From assembly GCA_947474455.1 (NCBI GenBank), contig CANJIL010000004.1, forward strand, positions 1 to 64,000: DNA of 64,000 nucleotides, read 5' to 3'. Below the pieces are notes generated by a model. It was given only the letters and a program-made list of their open reading frames with translations. It had not been told where the DNA came from and made no database searches. Made by a program: the position numbers and the translations under genes. Origin of the DNA: Hyphomonadaceae bacterium (GTDB taxonomy: Bacteria > Pseudomonadota > Alphaproteobacteria > Caulobacterales > Hyphomonadaceae). Positions 1 through 9,378 of the stretch are shown here, one piece after another; within the stretch, counting starts at the first letter, position 1, and every line of letters starts with the position of its first letter.

Positions 1-149
1 GGCGAGCGCATCAGCGGCGTCAGCGATGCATGCGTCCAGAAACCGGAGAGGTCCGGCTTGCCGTCCGCGGCTCTTGGAACCTGCGCCATCGCGGGCGAAG
101 CCAGAATTGCAACAGCAAGCAAGGCAAGCGCCGGTTTCAGCATCCGCAT
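1..149 (-). CDS. N-terminus of an exported hypothetical protein, truncated by the window edge
   Basis: Reverse complement reads MRMLKPALALLAVAILASPAMAQVPRAADGKPDLSGFWTHASLTPLMRS: signal peptide followed by the DGKPDLSGFW motif. AGGAGAG lies upstream of the ATG at 149. Absent from the ORF track because it runs off the edge. Confidence 0.75.
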   Translation of the reverse strand, partial: MRMLKPALALLAVAILASPAMAQVPRAADGKPDLSGFWTHASLTPLMRS

Positions 150-361
150 GGTTGGTGCTCTCCTGCAAGCACGCGGTTTCGGCCGCGCGTCGATGTGAGG
201 ACAGGGTATCCCTAACAGTCGTTTGGTGAAACGACTCACCTAATGCAATTGCTTCCTATTTTTCTGAACTTTCCTACACCATTCGCGGACTGGTTCCGTA
301 TGGTTTTCTGTGTATGTTCCGCGCCAAACCGGCGCGTGATGGCGCCGACAGGGAGACAACC

Positions 362-1183
362 TTGATACACAACCAATGGAAGATCGCCGGCGCTTCGCTG
401 CTGGCGCTTGGCTTTGCAACGGCTTGCGGCGGCGAAACGCCCCCGCCCGTCGAGCCCGCACCCCCGCCGGTCGCAGAAACGCCGGCTCCGCCTCCGGGCC
501 CGGACTACGCTTCGTTCGTGTCGTCACCCGGCCGAATCGCCGACGACACAGCCAAGGACGCAGCCCGCAAGCCGGCCGAAGTTCTGGCCTTCTCGAAGAT
601 CATGCCCGGCCAGACTGTGTTCGAAATGGAAGCCGGCGCTGGCTATTACACTGAACTGCTGTCGCTGACCGTCGGACCAACCGGCAAGGTCATCATGCAG
701 GCGCCGAAGGAATTCGAAGGCTTCTACAAGGACGCCCTCGCCGCCCGCACGAAGGCCAACCGCCTCGCCAACGTCACCGTGTCGTGGTCGCCGTTTGACA
801 AGCTCGACGCGGCGGACGCATCAGTGGACGTGGTCACTTGGTTCCAGGGACCGCACGAACTCTACTGTGCGAAGGCCTGCGGCAACGCCGCGATGGGCGA
901 TCCGGCAAAATCCTTCGCCGAAGTCGCGCGCATCCTGAAGCCCGGCGGCCTTTTGGTGATCATGGACCATGTCGCTCCCTCAGGCGCGCCCACGACGTCC
1001 GGCAACGACCTGCACCGCATCGACCCGCTGCCGGTAAAGGCGCTCGCCACCGGCGCAGGTTTCGCGCTTGAGGAAGAAAGCACCCTGCTCGCCAATCCGG
1101 CTGACGATCACACCAAAGGTGTTTTCGATCCGTCCATTCAGGGCAAGACAGACCAATTCCTGGTGCGCTACAAGAAACCGTAG
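362..1183 (+). CDS. exported class I SAM methyltransferase-like protein (COG4798-like)
   Basis: ORF 314..1183; the TTG at 362 after GGGAGACAAC is the likely start, giving a lipoprotein/signal peptide (ATACGG) followed by a methyltransferase-like domain (VFEMEAGAGYYTELL, RILKPGGLLVIMDH). Confidence 0.75.
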   Translation: MIHNQWKIAGASLLALGFATACGGETPPPVEPAPPPVAETPAPPPGPDYASFVSSPGRIADDTAKDAARKPAEVLAFSKIMPGQTVFEMEAGAGYYTELLSLTVGPTGKVIMQAPKEFEGFYKDALAARTKANRLANVTVSWSPFDKLDAADASVDVVTWFQGPHELYCAKACGNAAMGDPAKSFAEVARILKPGGLLVIMDHVAPSGAPTTSGNDLHRIDPLPVKALATGAGFALEEESTLLANPADDHTKGVFDPSIQGKTDQFLVRYKKP

Positions 1184-1210
1184 AGTCGACTTGACTCAGA
1201 AAAAATCAGG

Positions 1211-1240
1211 CGCGGACCGTAACGCGGTCCGCGCTCATTT
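1211..1240 (+). terminator. intrinsic terminator-like hairpin between the two paralogs
   Basis: CGCGGACC-GTAACGC-GGTCCGCG stem-loop followed by CTCATTTT. Confidence 0.6.
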
Positions 1241-1260
1241 TGTCCAGGGAGGGACATCCT

Positions 1261-2052
1261 ATGAAACGTGCACTTGCAGTCAGCGCGTTTGCGCTTCTAG
1301 CCATCGGTTGCGCAACAATGCCAGGTGGGGCGCCCGCGCTTAGCGCAGCTGACTATGCGCCGATCCTTGCAGCGCCCGACCGCCTGGTGAAGCTCGAGGC
1401 CCTGCAGGGCCCCGACCAGGCCGACGATGCTGCGCGCAAGCCGGCCGAAGTCCTCGCCTTCATCAAGGTCCGCCCAGGCGACACCATCCTCGAAGTCGAA
1501 GGCGGCCGCGGCTGGTATTCGCGCCTCCTTTCGGCCGCGGTCGGGCCTACGGGCAAGCTCTACGCCCAGTATCCCGCGGAATTCGCCTATGGCGACGGGG
1601 CCTACAAGGGACGTCAGGATGCCGGCCAACTCAAGAACACCACCATCGTCAAATCGCACTTCGACGACTTCTCGGCGGTTCCGAGCGGGTCCGTCGACAA
1701 GGTGATCTGGATCCTCGGCCCGCACGAGATCTACTTCACGCCCCAGAACGCGCCGGGCGGCCTGGGCGAAGAAACCAAGACCTACGCTGAGATCAAGCGT
1801 GTGCTGAAACCTGGTGGTGAATTCATCGCCATGGACCACGCCGCCCCCGCTGGTGTGGACAAGAAGGAATCGGCCCAGGCCAACCACCGCGTTGATCCCG
1901 CAGTCGTGCTCGCCGCCGCCAAGGCTGCCGGCCTGACCTACGTCGACAAAAGCGACGTGCTCGCCAATCCGCAGGACGACCGCACCAAGCGCGCGTTCGA
2001 TCCCACGATCCGGCGCCACACGGACCAGTTCCTCTTCCGGTTCCGCAAGTAG
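1261..2052 (+). CDS. exported class I SAM methyltransferase-like protein, tandem paralog
   Basis: ATG at 1261 after GGGAGGGACATCCT. Shares DDAARKPAEVLAF, VGPTGK and RVLKPGGEFIAMDHAAP with the preceding gene. Lipobox-like IGCAT. Confidence 0.75.
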   Translation: MKRALAVSAFALLAIGCATMPGGAPALSAADYAPILAAPDRLVKLEALQGPDQADDAARKPAEVLAFIKVRPGDTILEVEGGRGWYSRLLSAAVGPTGKLYAQYPAEFAYGDGAYKGRQDAGQLKNTTIVKSHFDDFSAVPSGSVDKVIWILGPHEIYFTPQNAPGGLGEETKTYAEIKRVLKPGGEFIAMDHAAPAGVDKKESAQANHRVDPAVVLAAAKAAGLTYVDKSDVLANPQDDRTKRAFDPTIRRHTDQFLFRFRK

Positions 2053-2096
2053 GAGTAAGGCTCGTCTTTCCGGGCGACGCACCCTAGACTTGCACC

Positions 2097-2627
2097 ATGA
2101 TGAGGGCGACGCGTTTCCTCAGGGCATGGGCGACCGCGGCCGTTGTTGCAACTGCTGCGGTCGCCTGCTCGCCTGCTGAACAGGGCGTGTCCCAGGCCCA
2201 GACCGGGGACGCGGTGATCGTCCTATCGGAAGGGGCATGCGCGCAGACCTGCCCGGTCTACGACATGACCCTCCATCCCGACGGGTCTTACATCCTGAAT
2301 AGCGTGAAATTCGTCAAAGCGGCGGGCGTCAGCGAAGGCAATCTGGGCGCTGGCGCTTGGAAGACCGCCGAAGCCGCCCTTACCGAGGCGAGCTTCTGGA
2401 CCCTGCCCGCCAATCAGACCAGCAGCGCCTCCGAAAACTGCCAATTGGGCGCCCCCACGGTGAATGTCATCTGGCGCACGATCGAAGGAAAGCAGAAGAT
2501 GATCGCCTACACGGCCGGCTGTGGCGCGCCTGAAATGCGCGGCGTGGTCGTGGCGCTGCGCCAGGCCATGTTATTCGACGATCTGGTGTGGACTGACGAG
2601 CGCTTTGCGCCGGACGGCAGCCGCTAA
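2097..2627 (+). CDS. DUF6438-like lipoprotein
   Basis: Signal peptide/lipobox (VAVACSP); CAQTCPVYDMTLHPDGSY resembles the DUF6438 motif. Confidence 0.6.
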   Translation: MMRATRFLRAWATAAVVATAAVACSPAEQGVSQAQTGDAVIVLSEGACAQTCPVYDMTLHPDGSYILNSVKFVKAAGVSEGNLGAGAWKTAEAALTEASFWTLPANQTSSASENCQLGAPTVNVIWRTIEGKQKMIAYTAGCGAPEMRGVVVALRQAMLFDDLVWTDERFAPDGSR

Positions 2628-2669
2628 AGCCGCATGGCGTAACAGCAGTTTCGGGCGTAGCACCACGCT

Positions 2670-2873
2670 ATGGAACTCTGGCTGTCATACGGGGTGTACA
2701 TCGCCATTGCCGCGGTTTTCGTGGTTCTGGCGTTTGGCGTCGTAAACCTTGTGCGGACCGACGCAAAGGCCGCTTCACGCTCCAACAAGCTGATGCGCCT
2801 GCGGGTGCTGGTTCAGTTCATCGCGATCATCCTGCTTGTGATTCTTGGGGCTGTCGCCGGAGCCTTCCGGTAA
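2670..2873 (+). CDS. twin-transmembrane small protein (HIG1-like)
   Basis: 67 aa with two hydrophobic helices, located close to the cobalamin adenosyltransferase. Confidence 0.65.
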   Translation: MELWLSYGVYIAIAAVFVVLAFGVVNLVRTDAKAASRSNKLMRLRVLVQFIAIILLVILGAVAGAFR

Positions 2874-3065
2874 CCTCAGCCCCCGGCGGGTGTTGCATCC
2901 CCGCCACGCGAAAACGCCTCCGCACCTTCCTTAGGGGAACGAGGGAGTCACGTGAACGTTCACTGCCCTGTTGGGTCGGTTCGATCGAATTTCATCGATC
3001 GGATTTTCCAAGCCTGAAGCCATGTGTGCGAACTTGGCTCTGGCTGGCGTGGTGGGAGTTCCGCG

Positions 3066-3467
3066 ATGTTCGGACGTGGCGCTATAGAACTAAATCCCCG
3101 TCGATTCTGGAGCTGGTTCGCTTCGGAAACCTCAGGCATCGCCAATGCCCTGGAAGCGCTCCAGCGCGGCGAGGCGGATGCCGAGTGGGCCATCATTGGC
3201 CTTAACCAGCGGATCCGTCGTTTCGATGCGACGCTGGAAGCCGACGTCGTCCTGACCCTCGATGGCCACTGCCACATGACGATCCTGGGCGAACCGCAGG
3301 CGGTTTCGGTTCTGCTGGAGGCTGCCCCGCAGCTCTCTGGCTGGCGTTTCTCGCCTCGAGCCGCCCTGACCGATCTGCGTCGCGTGCCTTTCCGGACGGC
3401 CCCCCGTCCGTCGCTGGACGTGCTAGGCGCGCCAATCTCCGCCCGGCACGAAGCCTACGCTCACTAG
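3066..3467 (+). CDS. hypothetical protein
   Basis: Uninterrupted ORF; MFGRGAIELNPRRFWSWFASETSGIANAL is the likely N-terminus. Confidence 0.55.
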   Translation: MFGRGAIELNPRRFWSWFASETSGIANALEALQRGEADAEWAIIGLNQRIRRFDATLEADVVLTLDGHCHMTILGEPQAVSVLLEAAPQLSGWRFSPRAALTDLRRVPFRTAPRPSLDVLGAPISARHEAYAH

Positions 3468-3513
3468 CGGCGGGACCATTGACGCCGCCGTGCTGCGCGC
3501 GCGTAATTGGCGC

Positions 3514-4092
3514 ATGGTTGTCCTGAATAAGATCTACACCCGCACCGGCGACAATGGCATGACTGGCCTCGCGACTGGCGAACGCGTCCAGAAATGGAAT
3601 CTGCGCGTCGAAGCTTGTGGCGCAGCCGATGAAACCAACTCATCCATCGGCGTCGCCCGCCTCCATTCCGCAGACGATCCAGATCTCCATGCCATGCTGG
3701 GGCGCATCCAGAACGACCTGTTCGATCTCGGGGCCGATCTGGCCACCCCGCAACGTGAGAAACCGCTGGGTTGGGAGCCGCTGCGCATTGTTGCTGCCCA
3801 GGTTACTCGTCTGGAAACAGAGATCGACGCAATCAACGCGACGATCCCTCCGCTCGACAGTTTCATCCTCCCGGGAGGCTCCGCGCTCGCAGCCTATCTT
3901 CACGTCGCACGCACCGTGTCTCGCCGCGCAGAGCGCGTGATTGCGGAACTGGCCGCCACGGAAGGCGAAGTCGTCTCCGAATTCGCTCTGACCTACGCCA
4001 ATCGCCTCTCTGACTTCCTTTTCGTGGCAGCCCGCCGCGCCAACGACAACGGCGCCTCTGACGTCCTCTGGGTTCCCGGCGCGAACCGCTAG
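3514..4092 (+). CDS. cob(I)yrinic acid a,c-diamide adenosyltransferase, PduO type
   Basis: KIYTRTGDNGMTGLATGERVQK, DETNSSIGVAR, FILPGGS, HVARTVSRRAER, RLSDFLFVAAR are PduO-type hallmarks. Confidence 0.93.
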   Translation: MVVLNKIYTRTGDNGMTGLATGERVQKWNLRVEACGAADETNSSIGVARLHSADDPDLHAMLGRIQNDLFDLGADLATPQREKPLGWEPLRIVAAQVTRLETEIDAINATIPPLDSFILPGGSALAAYLHVARTVSRRAERVIAELAATEGEVVSEFALTYANRLSDFLFVAARRANDNGASDVLWVPGANR

Positions 4093-4095
4093 GCG

Positions 4096-4590
4096 ATGCC
4101 GTCCGTCTTCCTCTTCATGCAGGGGCCATTCAGCCAGTTCCACCCATCCCATTTCATGCAGGGCAACCACGACTATGTCTGCGCCGAACAGTACATGCAC
4201 GAGCAGAAGGCCCGTCTCTTCGGAGATGTCGCCATGGCGGACCGGATCCTGAAGTCGGACAACCCGCACGAGCACAAGCTCATGGGCGGCCGCGTCTCTG
4301 GCTTCAACCAGGAACGATGGGACGCCCACAAGGTCGACATCGTCACGGCCGGAACGCGGGCCAAGTTCTGCCAGAATGCGGGCCTGCGCCGCCGCCTGCT
4401 GGCCACCGGCGACTCGATCCTGGCTGAGGCCAACCCCAAGGACTTTATCTGGGGCATCGGCTTATCAGAAGATGATCCCGCCGCGATGGACCCGGCCAGT
4501 TGGCAAGGCAAGAACCTGTTGGGACAGATCCTGATGGCAGTGCGCACCGAACTGGCCAAGCAAGGCAACGCCCGACAAATTCCCGCCTAG
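4096..4590 (+). CDS. NADAR family protein (YbiA-like)
   Basis: FSQFHPSHF, CAEQYMHEQKARLFGD, KFCQNAGLRRRLLATGDSILAEANPKDFIWGIGL and WQGKNLLGQILM match the NADAR/YbiA pattern. Confidence 0.9.
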   Translation: MPSVFLFMQGPFSQFHPSHFMQGNHDYVCAEQYMHEQKARLFGDVAMADRILKSDNPHEHKLMGGRVSGFNQERWDAHKVDIVTAGTRAKFCQNAGLRRRLLATGDSILAEANPKDFIWGIGLSEDDPAAMDPASWQGKNLLGQILMAVRTELAKQGNARQIPA

Positions 4591-4663
4591 TTCGGAATTA
4601 ACCTATTTGCCGAAGGATCGGCTTCCGGCCGATTGAGGGGACGAACAAATTCCTCGATAATGT

Positions 4664-5890
4664 TTGGAGCCGTTGGGACCCAGCTTGAAGTTCGCAGTCC
4701 TTATCCTCTCCGCAGCAATAGCGCTCGCCGCGCCAATGGCCGCGCACGCCCAGCTAACGAAGATATACCAGCAGCTCCAGAATTTCGGCGCCGAACTCGA
4801 CCACGCTGCCACCGCCCCCGATTTTGTCGGCCTCGCCGTAGGGGTCGTGAAAGACGGCCGCCTCGCCATGGTCCGCACCTATGGCGTGCGCGAAGCCGGC
4901 GGCACGGAGAAGGTCACGCCCGACACGGTGTTCCGCATCGCATCGCTCTCCAAGGGCTTTGCCGGCACGCTAGCGGTGATGGAGCAGCAGGACGGCAAGC
5001 TCGATCTCCAACAAAAGGTCACGACGCTCTTTCCCGAGTTCAGACTGCGCGGCCCGGCGCAAGCCGACCGCGTCACGTTCGAGGACGTGCTGTCCCACCG
5101 CACCGGCCTTCCGCCCTACGCCTATGACAACCTGCTCGAAGCCGGCACGCCGCCTTCGCAGATTCTGTCGCAGTATTCCGCCGTGAAGCAGACCTGCCCG
5201 CCAGGCGAGTGCTTCACCTACCAGAACGTCGCCTTCAACATGATTGCCGCCGCCATCGAGAAGGCGTCCGGCAAATCGTATGCGGCTGAACTTCATGCTC
5301 GCATCCTCGACCCGCTCGGCATGAAGACCGCCTCGTTAGGTCGTGCGCAGCTCATGTCCTCCGGCAACTGGGCGCGCCCGCACAAGCGCGCCGGCCAGTC
5401 CTGGGTCGCAACGCCCGTCACTGACTGGTACTATCGCGTGCCGGCGGCCGGCGGCGTGAATGCTTCAATCACCGATCTGTCGAAATGGCTGATCGCCCAG
5501 ATGGGCGAACGTCCCGAAGTCATCCCCACCACAGTCCTGGATGAGGCGCACCGCAAGCGCATCTCGACGCCGCCGGAAACGTCACGCCAGCGTTCGCTGA
5601 AGACGCCTGTCACCGAAACATCCTACGGCCTTGGCTGGCGCACCTACACCTACGCGGGCCACACGCTGATTACACACTCGGGCAGCGTCGAGGGTTATAT
5701 CGCACAGATTGCGTGGTTGCCGGAGAGCCGCTCCGGCGTCGTCGTGCTGTCGAACACGCGCGGCGCTCGCGCCGCCAAGATCGTGCCTGCCTGGCTCGAT
5801 TATGAACTCAACCTGCCAAAGACCGACTGGTTCCGCATGGGCGACCTCACCACTGCGGCCGCCCCCAGCGCGTCCGTCAGCGGCGAGTGA
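4664..5890 (+). CDS. serine hydrolase, class C beta-lactamase/penicillin-binding-like, exported
   Basis: Signal peptide; RIASLSKGF (SxxK), HSG motif (ITHSGSVEGY), YQNVAFN. Start uncertain (TTG at 4664 or about 4685). Confidence 0.85.
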   Translation: MEPLGPSLKFAVLILSAAIALAAPMAAHAQLTKIYQQLQNFGAELDHAATAPDFVGLAVGVVKDGRLAMVRTYGVREAGGTEKVTPDTVFRIASLSKGFAGTLAVMEQQDGKLDLQQKVTTLFPEFRLRGPAQADRVTFEDVLSHRTGLPPYAYDNLLEAGTPPSQILSQYSAVKQTCPPGECFTYQNVAFNMIAAAIEKASGKSYAAELHARILDPLGMKTASLGRAQLMSSGNWARPHKRAGQSWVATPVTDWYYRVPAAGGVNASITDLSKWLIAQMGERPEVIPTTVLDEAHRKRISTPPETSRQRSLKTPVTETSYGLGWRTYTYAGHTLITHSGSVEGYIAQIAWLPESRSGVVVLSNTRGARAAKIVPAWLDYELNLPKTDWFRMGDLTTAAAPSASVSGE

Positions 5891-5895
5891 CCGCT

Positions 5896-6354
5896 CTACA
5901 TCCCCGGCGCCGATCCGCCGCCCTGCACCTTCTGTCGCGCGAGCGCGCTGTCCATCGGCGACAGTCCTAGCCGATCCACAATCTGGCGCATCAGCGTATC
6001 CTCGTGCGGATCGCGCACCCCGTCGGACAAAACCACGCCCCACAGCTCCTCGAGAATCGCCTCGCGCTGCTCGTGCGGGATGGCCGTGCGGATCGCCTTG
6101 GTGAATTGATAGATATCGATCGCCGCGCCTTCGGCTTCTTCGCCCTGCTCGCGCAGTCCGCGCGCCAGATCCGCCGATAGACTGAAGCGCCTCGCCAGCG
6201 CGCGGTCGATGATCGACGCCTCATGGTAATCGTATTTGCCGTCAGCACGCGCAGCCATCACCAGAACGGACGCGATCGCCAGCCGCGCGTCTTCGGGCTG
6301 CAACTCCTCATGGCCTGTCGACATCAGCAGCTTGCGCAGGAAACCCAGGGCCAA
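5896..6354 (-). CDS. TerB family tellurite resistance-like protein
   Basis: LAIASVLVMAARADGKYDYHEASIIDRAL and LWGVVLSDGVRDPHEDTLMRQIVDRLGLS fit TerB. Confidence 0.8.
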   Translation of the reverse strand: MALGFLRKLLMSTGHEELQPEDARLAIASVLVMAARADGKYDYHEASIIDRALARRFSLSADLARGLREQGEEAEGAAIDIYQFTKAIRTAIPHEQREAILEELWGVVLSDGVRDPHEDTLMRQIVDRLGLSPMDSALARQKVQGGGSAPGM

Positions 6355-6357
6355 GGA

Positions 6358-6651
6358 TCAGTCCTCCTCCGTCTGCACGTAAGCCGCAAAGTTGCGGATG
6401 TAAGCGTCAAGATTGCCTTCAAGCATCTGCCGGAAGCCGGCGACGAAATACTCCACGGTCTCGTCGCGCTTGGCCGCCATCTCCTCGCCCGATCCGAACC
6501 CGCGCGCCGACACGAAGGCTGAAAACCGAGCAGAAGCAAAAATAAGCGAGGCATTCGCTGCTTCGGGCGAGGCGTTCTCCGCGTCCTTGTTGGCGCGACT
6601 AATGTGGGCGTCTACACGCTCGTAGAACGCATCGTCAAACAGGTCGGCCAT
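6358..6651 (-). CDS. DUF3144-like protein
   Basis: MADLFDDAFYERVDAHISRANKDAENASPEAANASLIFASARFSAFVSA; internal ATG of ORF 6358..6855. Confidence 0.65.
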   Translation of the reverse strand: MADLFDDAFYERVDAHISRANKDAENASPEAANASLIFASARFSAFVSARGFGSGEEMAAKRDETVEYFVAGFRQMLEGNLDAYIRNFAAYVQTEED

Positions 6652-6903
6652 GGTGAAAACGTCGCTCCTCAACCGAGGCGAAACTATCGCACTGCCCGGA
6701 AAAACCACGTGGAATCCGCATTCACGCACGAATGTTTCATCCTGCCTCTGGGTTAACGCGCCAAATCGACGCTTTTTGCCCCGCCCCGTTCCCGGGAAAC
6801 TTGATTCCGGCGCATCTGCTGCATAACAGGTAGCCGCGGTTCGCAGGTGCACCATAGCGGTGCGCTGTGAACCACCCTGACCGTCCAGCCGGAGACCCCA
6901 CCT

Positions 6904-7650
6904 ATGAAGGTGCTTGTGCCCGTCAAACGGGTGATCGACCCGAACGTTCGCCCGCGTGTGAAAGCCGATGGCTCGGGCGTGGATCTCGCCAACATCAAGA
7001 TGGCGATGAACCCGTTCTGCGAGATCGCCGTCGAAGAGGCGGTGCGCATGAAGGAAAAGAGCATCGTCACCGAGATTGTGCTGGTCTCCATCGGTCCCGC
7101 GCAGGCCCAGGAAACCATCCGCATCGGTCTCGCCATGGGCGGCGACCGCGGAATCCTCGTCCAGACCGACATGGCGGTTGAGCCTCTCGCGGTTGCAAAG
7201 ATCTTGAAAGCGATTGTCGACTCCGAGAAGCCCGACCTCGTCATCACCGGCAAGCAGGCGATCGACGATGATTCGAACCAGACAGGCCAGATGCTCGCCG
7301 CCCTGCTCGACTGGCCTCAGGGCACGTTTGCTTCGGGCGTCACCAAGGAAGGCGACAAGCTGAACGTCACGCGCGAAGTTGATGGCGGCCTGCAGACCGT
7401 GTCGCTGTCGTTGCCGGCTGTCATCACCACCGACCTCCGCCTCAATGAGCCGCGCTTCGCCTCACTGCCCAACATCATGAAGGCGAAGAAGAAGCTGATC
7501 GACGTGAAGACGCCTGCGGACTACGGCGTTGACGTCACGCCGCGCCTGCAGGTCGTGAAGGTCGCTGAACCCAAGAAGCGTGAGGCCGGCGAGAAAGTCG
7601 CCGACGTCGACGCGCTAATCGCCAAACTCAAGTCCGTGGGAGCCATCTGA
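6904..7650 (+). CDS. etfB: electron transfer flavoprotein subunit beta
   Basis: [49 protein letters not shown]; immediately upstream of etfA. Confidence 0.96.
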   Translation: MKVLVPVKRVIDPNVRPRVKADGSGVDLANIKMAMNPFCEIAVEEAVRMKEKSIVTEIVLVSIGPAQAQETIRIGLAMGGDRGILVQTDMAVEPLAVAKILKAIVDSEKPDLVITGKQAIDDDSNQTGQMLAALLDWPQGTFASGVTKEGDKLNVTREVDGGLQTVSLSLPAVITTDLRLNEPRFASLPNIMKAKKKLIDVKTPADYGVDVTPRLQVVKVAEPKKREAGEKVADVDALIAKLKSVGAI

Positions 7651-7652
7651 TC

Positions 7653-8582
7653 ATGGCCGTTCTGGTCCTCGCTGAACATTCCAACAACGCCCTCAATGAT
7701 GCGACCGCCAGGACCGTGGTTGCGGCGCGAGCTTTCGGCGGCGATATCGACGTGCTCGTCGCCGGGCACAACGCCAGGTCCGCCGCCGACGCCGCCGCGA
7801 AAATCCCAGGCGTGCGCAAGGTTCTCCACGCTGAAGGCGAAGCGTTCTCGCACGCCCTCGCCGAAGCCGTCGAAGCGCTCGTTGTCCCGCTGATGTCCGG
7901 CTATGACGCCTTTTTCGCTCCGGCCACCACCACCGGCAAGAACGTCGCCCCGCGCGTCGCCGCCAAGCTCGATGTGATGCAGGTTTCGGAAATCACGAAG
8001 GTGATTGACGCGTCGACCTTCGAGCGTCCGGTTTACGCCGGCAACGCGATCATGACCGTGAAGTCAGGCGAGGCAAAGAAAGTCGTCACCGTCCGCGGCG
8101 CCGCCTTCCAGGCCGCCGCAGGATCCGGCGCGGCCGTGGTGGAATCCATTGCAGCGCCTAGCGGCCCCTTCAAGGCCGCGTTCGTCTCCGAAGAACTGCA
8201 GAAGTCGGATCGTCCCGAACTCGCCTCGGCCAAGCGCGTCGTCTCAGGCGGCCGCGCCCTCGCCTCAGCTGAACAGTTCAATCAGTACATCCTGCCCCTC
8301 GCCGACAAGCTCGGCGCCGCCGTCGGCGCCTCGCGCGCCGCTGTGGATGCTGGCTACGCCCCCAATGACTTCCAGGTCGGCCAGACCGGGAAGGTCGTCG
8401 CTCCCGACCTTTACGTCGCCATCGGCATCTCGGGCGCCATCCAGCACCTCGCCGGGATGAAGGACTCGAAAGTCATCGTCGCCATCAACAAGGACGACGA
8501 AGCACCGATCTTCCAGATCGCCGACTACGCGCTTGTCGGCGACCTCTTCAAGATCGTCCCCGAACTGACGAGCAAGCTATAG
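7653..8582 (+). CDS. etfA: electron transfer flavoprotein subunit alpha
   Basis: [49 protein letters not shown]. Confidence 0.96.
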   Translation: MAVLVLAEHSNNALNDATARTVVAARAFGGDIDVLVAGHNARSAADAAAKIPGVRKVLHAEGEAFSHALAEAVEALVVPLMSGYDAFFAPATTTGKNVAPRVAAKLDVMQVSEITKVIDASTFERPVYAGNAIMTVKSGEAKKVVTVRGAAFQAAAGSGAAVVESIAAPSGPFKAAFVSEELQKSDRPELASAKRVVSGGRALASAEQFNQYILPLADKLGAAVGASRAAVDAGYAPNDFQVGQTGKVVAPDLYVAIGISGAIQHLAGMKDSKVIVAINKDDEAPIFQIADYALVGDLFKIVPELTSKL

Positions 8583-8608
8583 TCAGATCGACAGCCGGAC
8601 ACGCGAAA

Positions 8609-8637
8609 GACCCGCCCTTACAGGCGGGCCGTTTTAT
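8609..8637 (+). terminator. intrinsic terminator of etfBA
   Basis: CCCGCC-CTTACA-GGCGGG followed by CCGTTTTATT, directly after the etfA stop. Confidence 0.8.
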
Positions 8638-8652
8638 TAGTCTCTGTGGTCG

Positions 8653-9301
8653 TCATCCGGCCGATGGGTTGTTGATCGCGAGTTGCGCAGCAAAGGCCCG
8701 CTGGTAAGCGGATCGCGCTTCGCCGCGCGCGACATAGGCGGCGAGGTTCGGGTATTCATCCAGAATGCCCGACGATCTAAGCCTGAACAGCACCGACACC
8801 ATCAGAATGTCGCCTGCGCTGAAGGCGCCATCGAGCCAATCGGCTTCGCCCAGGCGAGCCGCGAGCTGGTCCATCCGGGGGCGGACACGACCCTCAACCA
8901 GGGGCAAGCGCTCCTTGGCCCAGGGGCTTGTCCGCCTCAAAAAACCTAGCGGTTACGAGATCGAGGATGGGCGGCTCGACCGTGTTGAGTGCGGCAAACA
9001 TCCAGGTAATAGCCGGCGCCCGGGCATTGGCGTGCTTCGGGAGCAGGCCCGCATCGTGCTCGGCGATATGGAAGACGATTGCGCCTGTTTCGAACAGAGC
9101 GAGATCGCCCTCCTCGTAGGTGGGAATCTGGCCGAAGGGATGAAGCGCCAGATGAGCGGGCCCCTTCATCGCCTTGAAAGATACAAGACGAACCTCGTAA
9201 GGCAGCCCCGTCTCTTCCAGAGCCCAGGGGATGCGCGTGTCCCGCGCCAATCTTCTACCGCCATGGGGTGACCTCTCAAAGGCGGTGATCGTGATGGTCA
9301 T
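8653..9301 (-). pseudogene. glutathione S-transferase family protein, single frameshift
   Basis: ORFs 8894..9301 (GST N-terminal domain) and 8653..8940 (C-terminal domain) lie in different frames. Removing one C (G on + strand, tract 8923-8926) gives ..FFEADKPWAKERLPLVEGRVRP.., a continuous GST. Confidence 0.75.
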
Positions 9302-9378
9302 CGCCAGACGCCTCCCTCGCGCAAGTCATCGGCTGGGCGCTATAAGCTACGCTAGGCCCAGCAGGTTTGATTTCCAGC

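Noticed and set aside
4030-4060. AACGACAAC (A-N-D-N), similar to a tmRNA tag
   Set aside because: In-frame inside the adenosyltransferase, whose C-terminus normally looks like this; no tmRNA structure.
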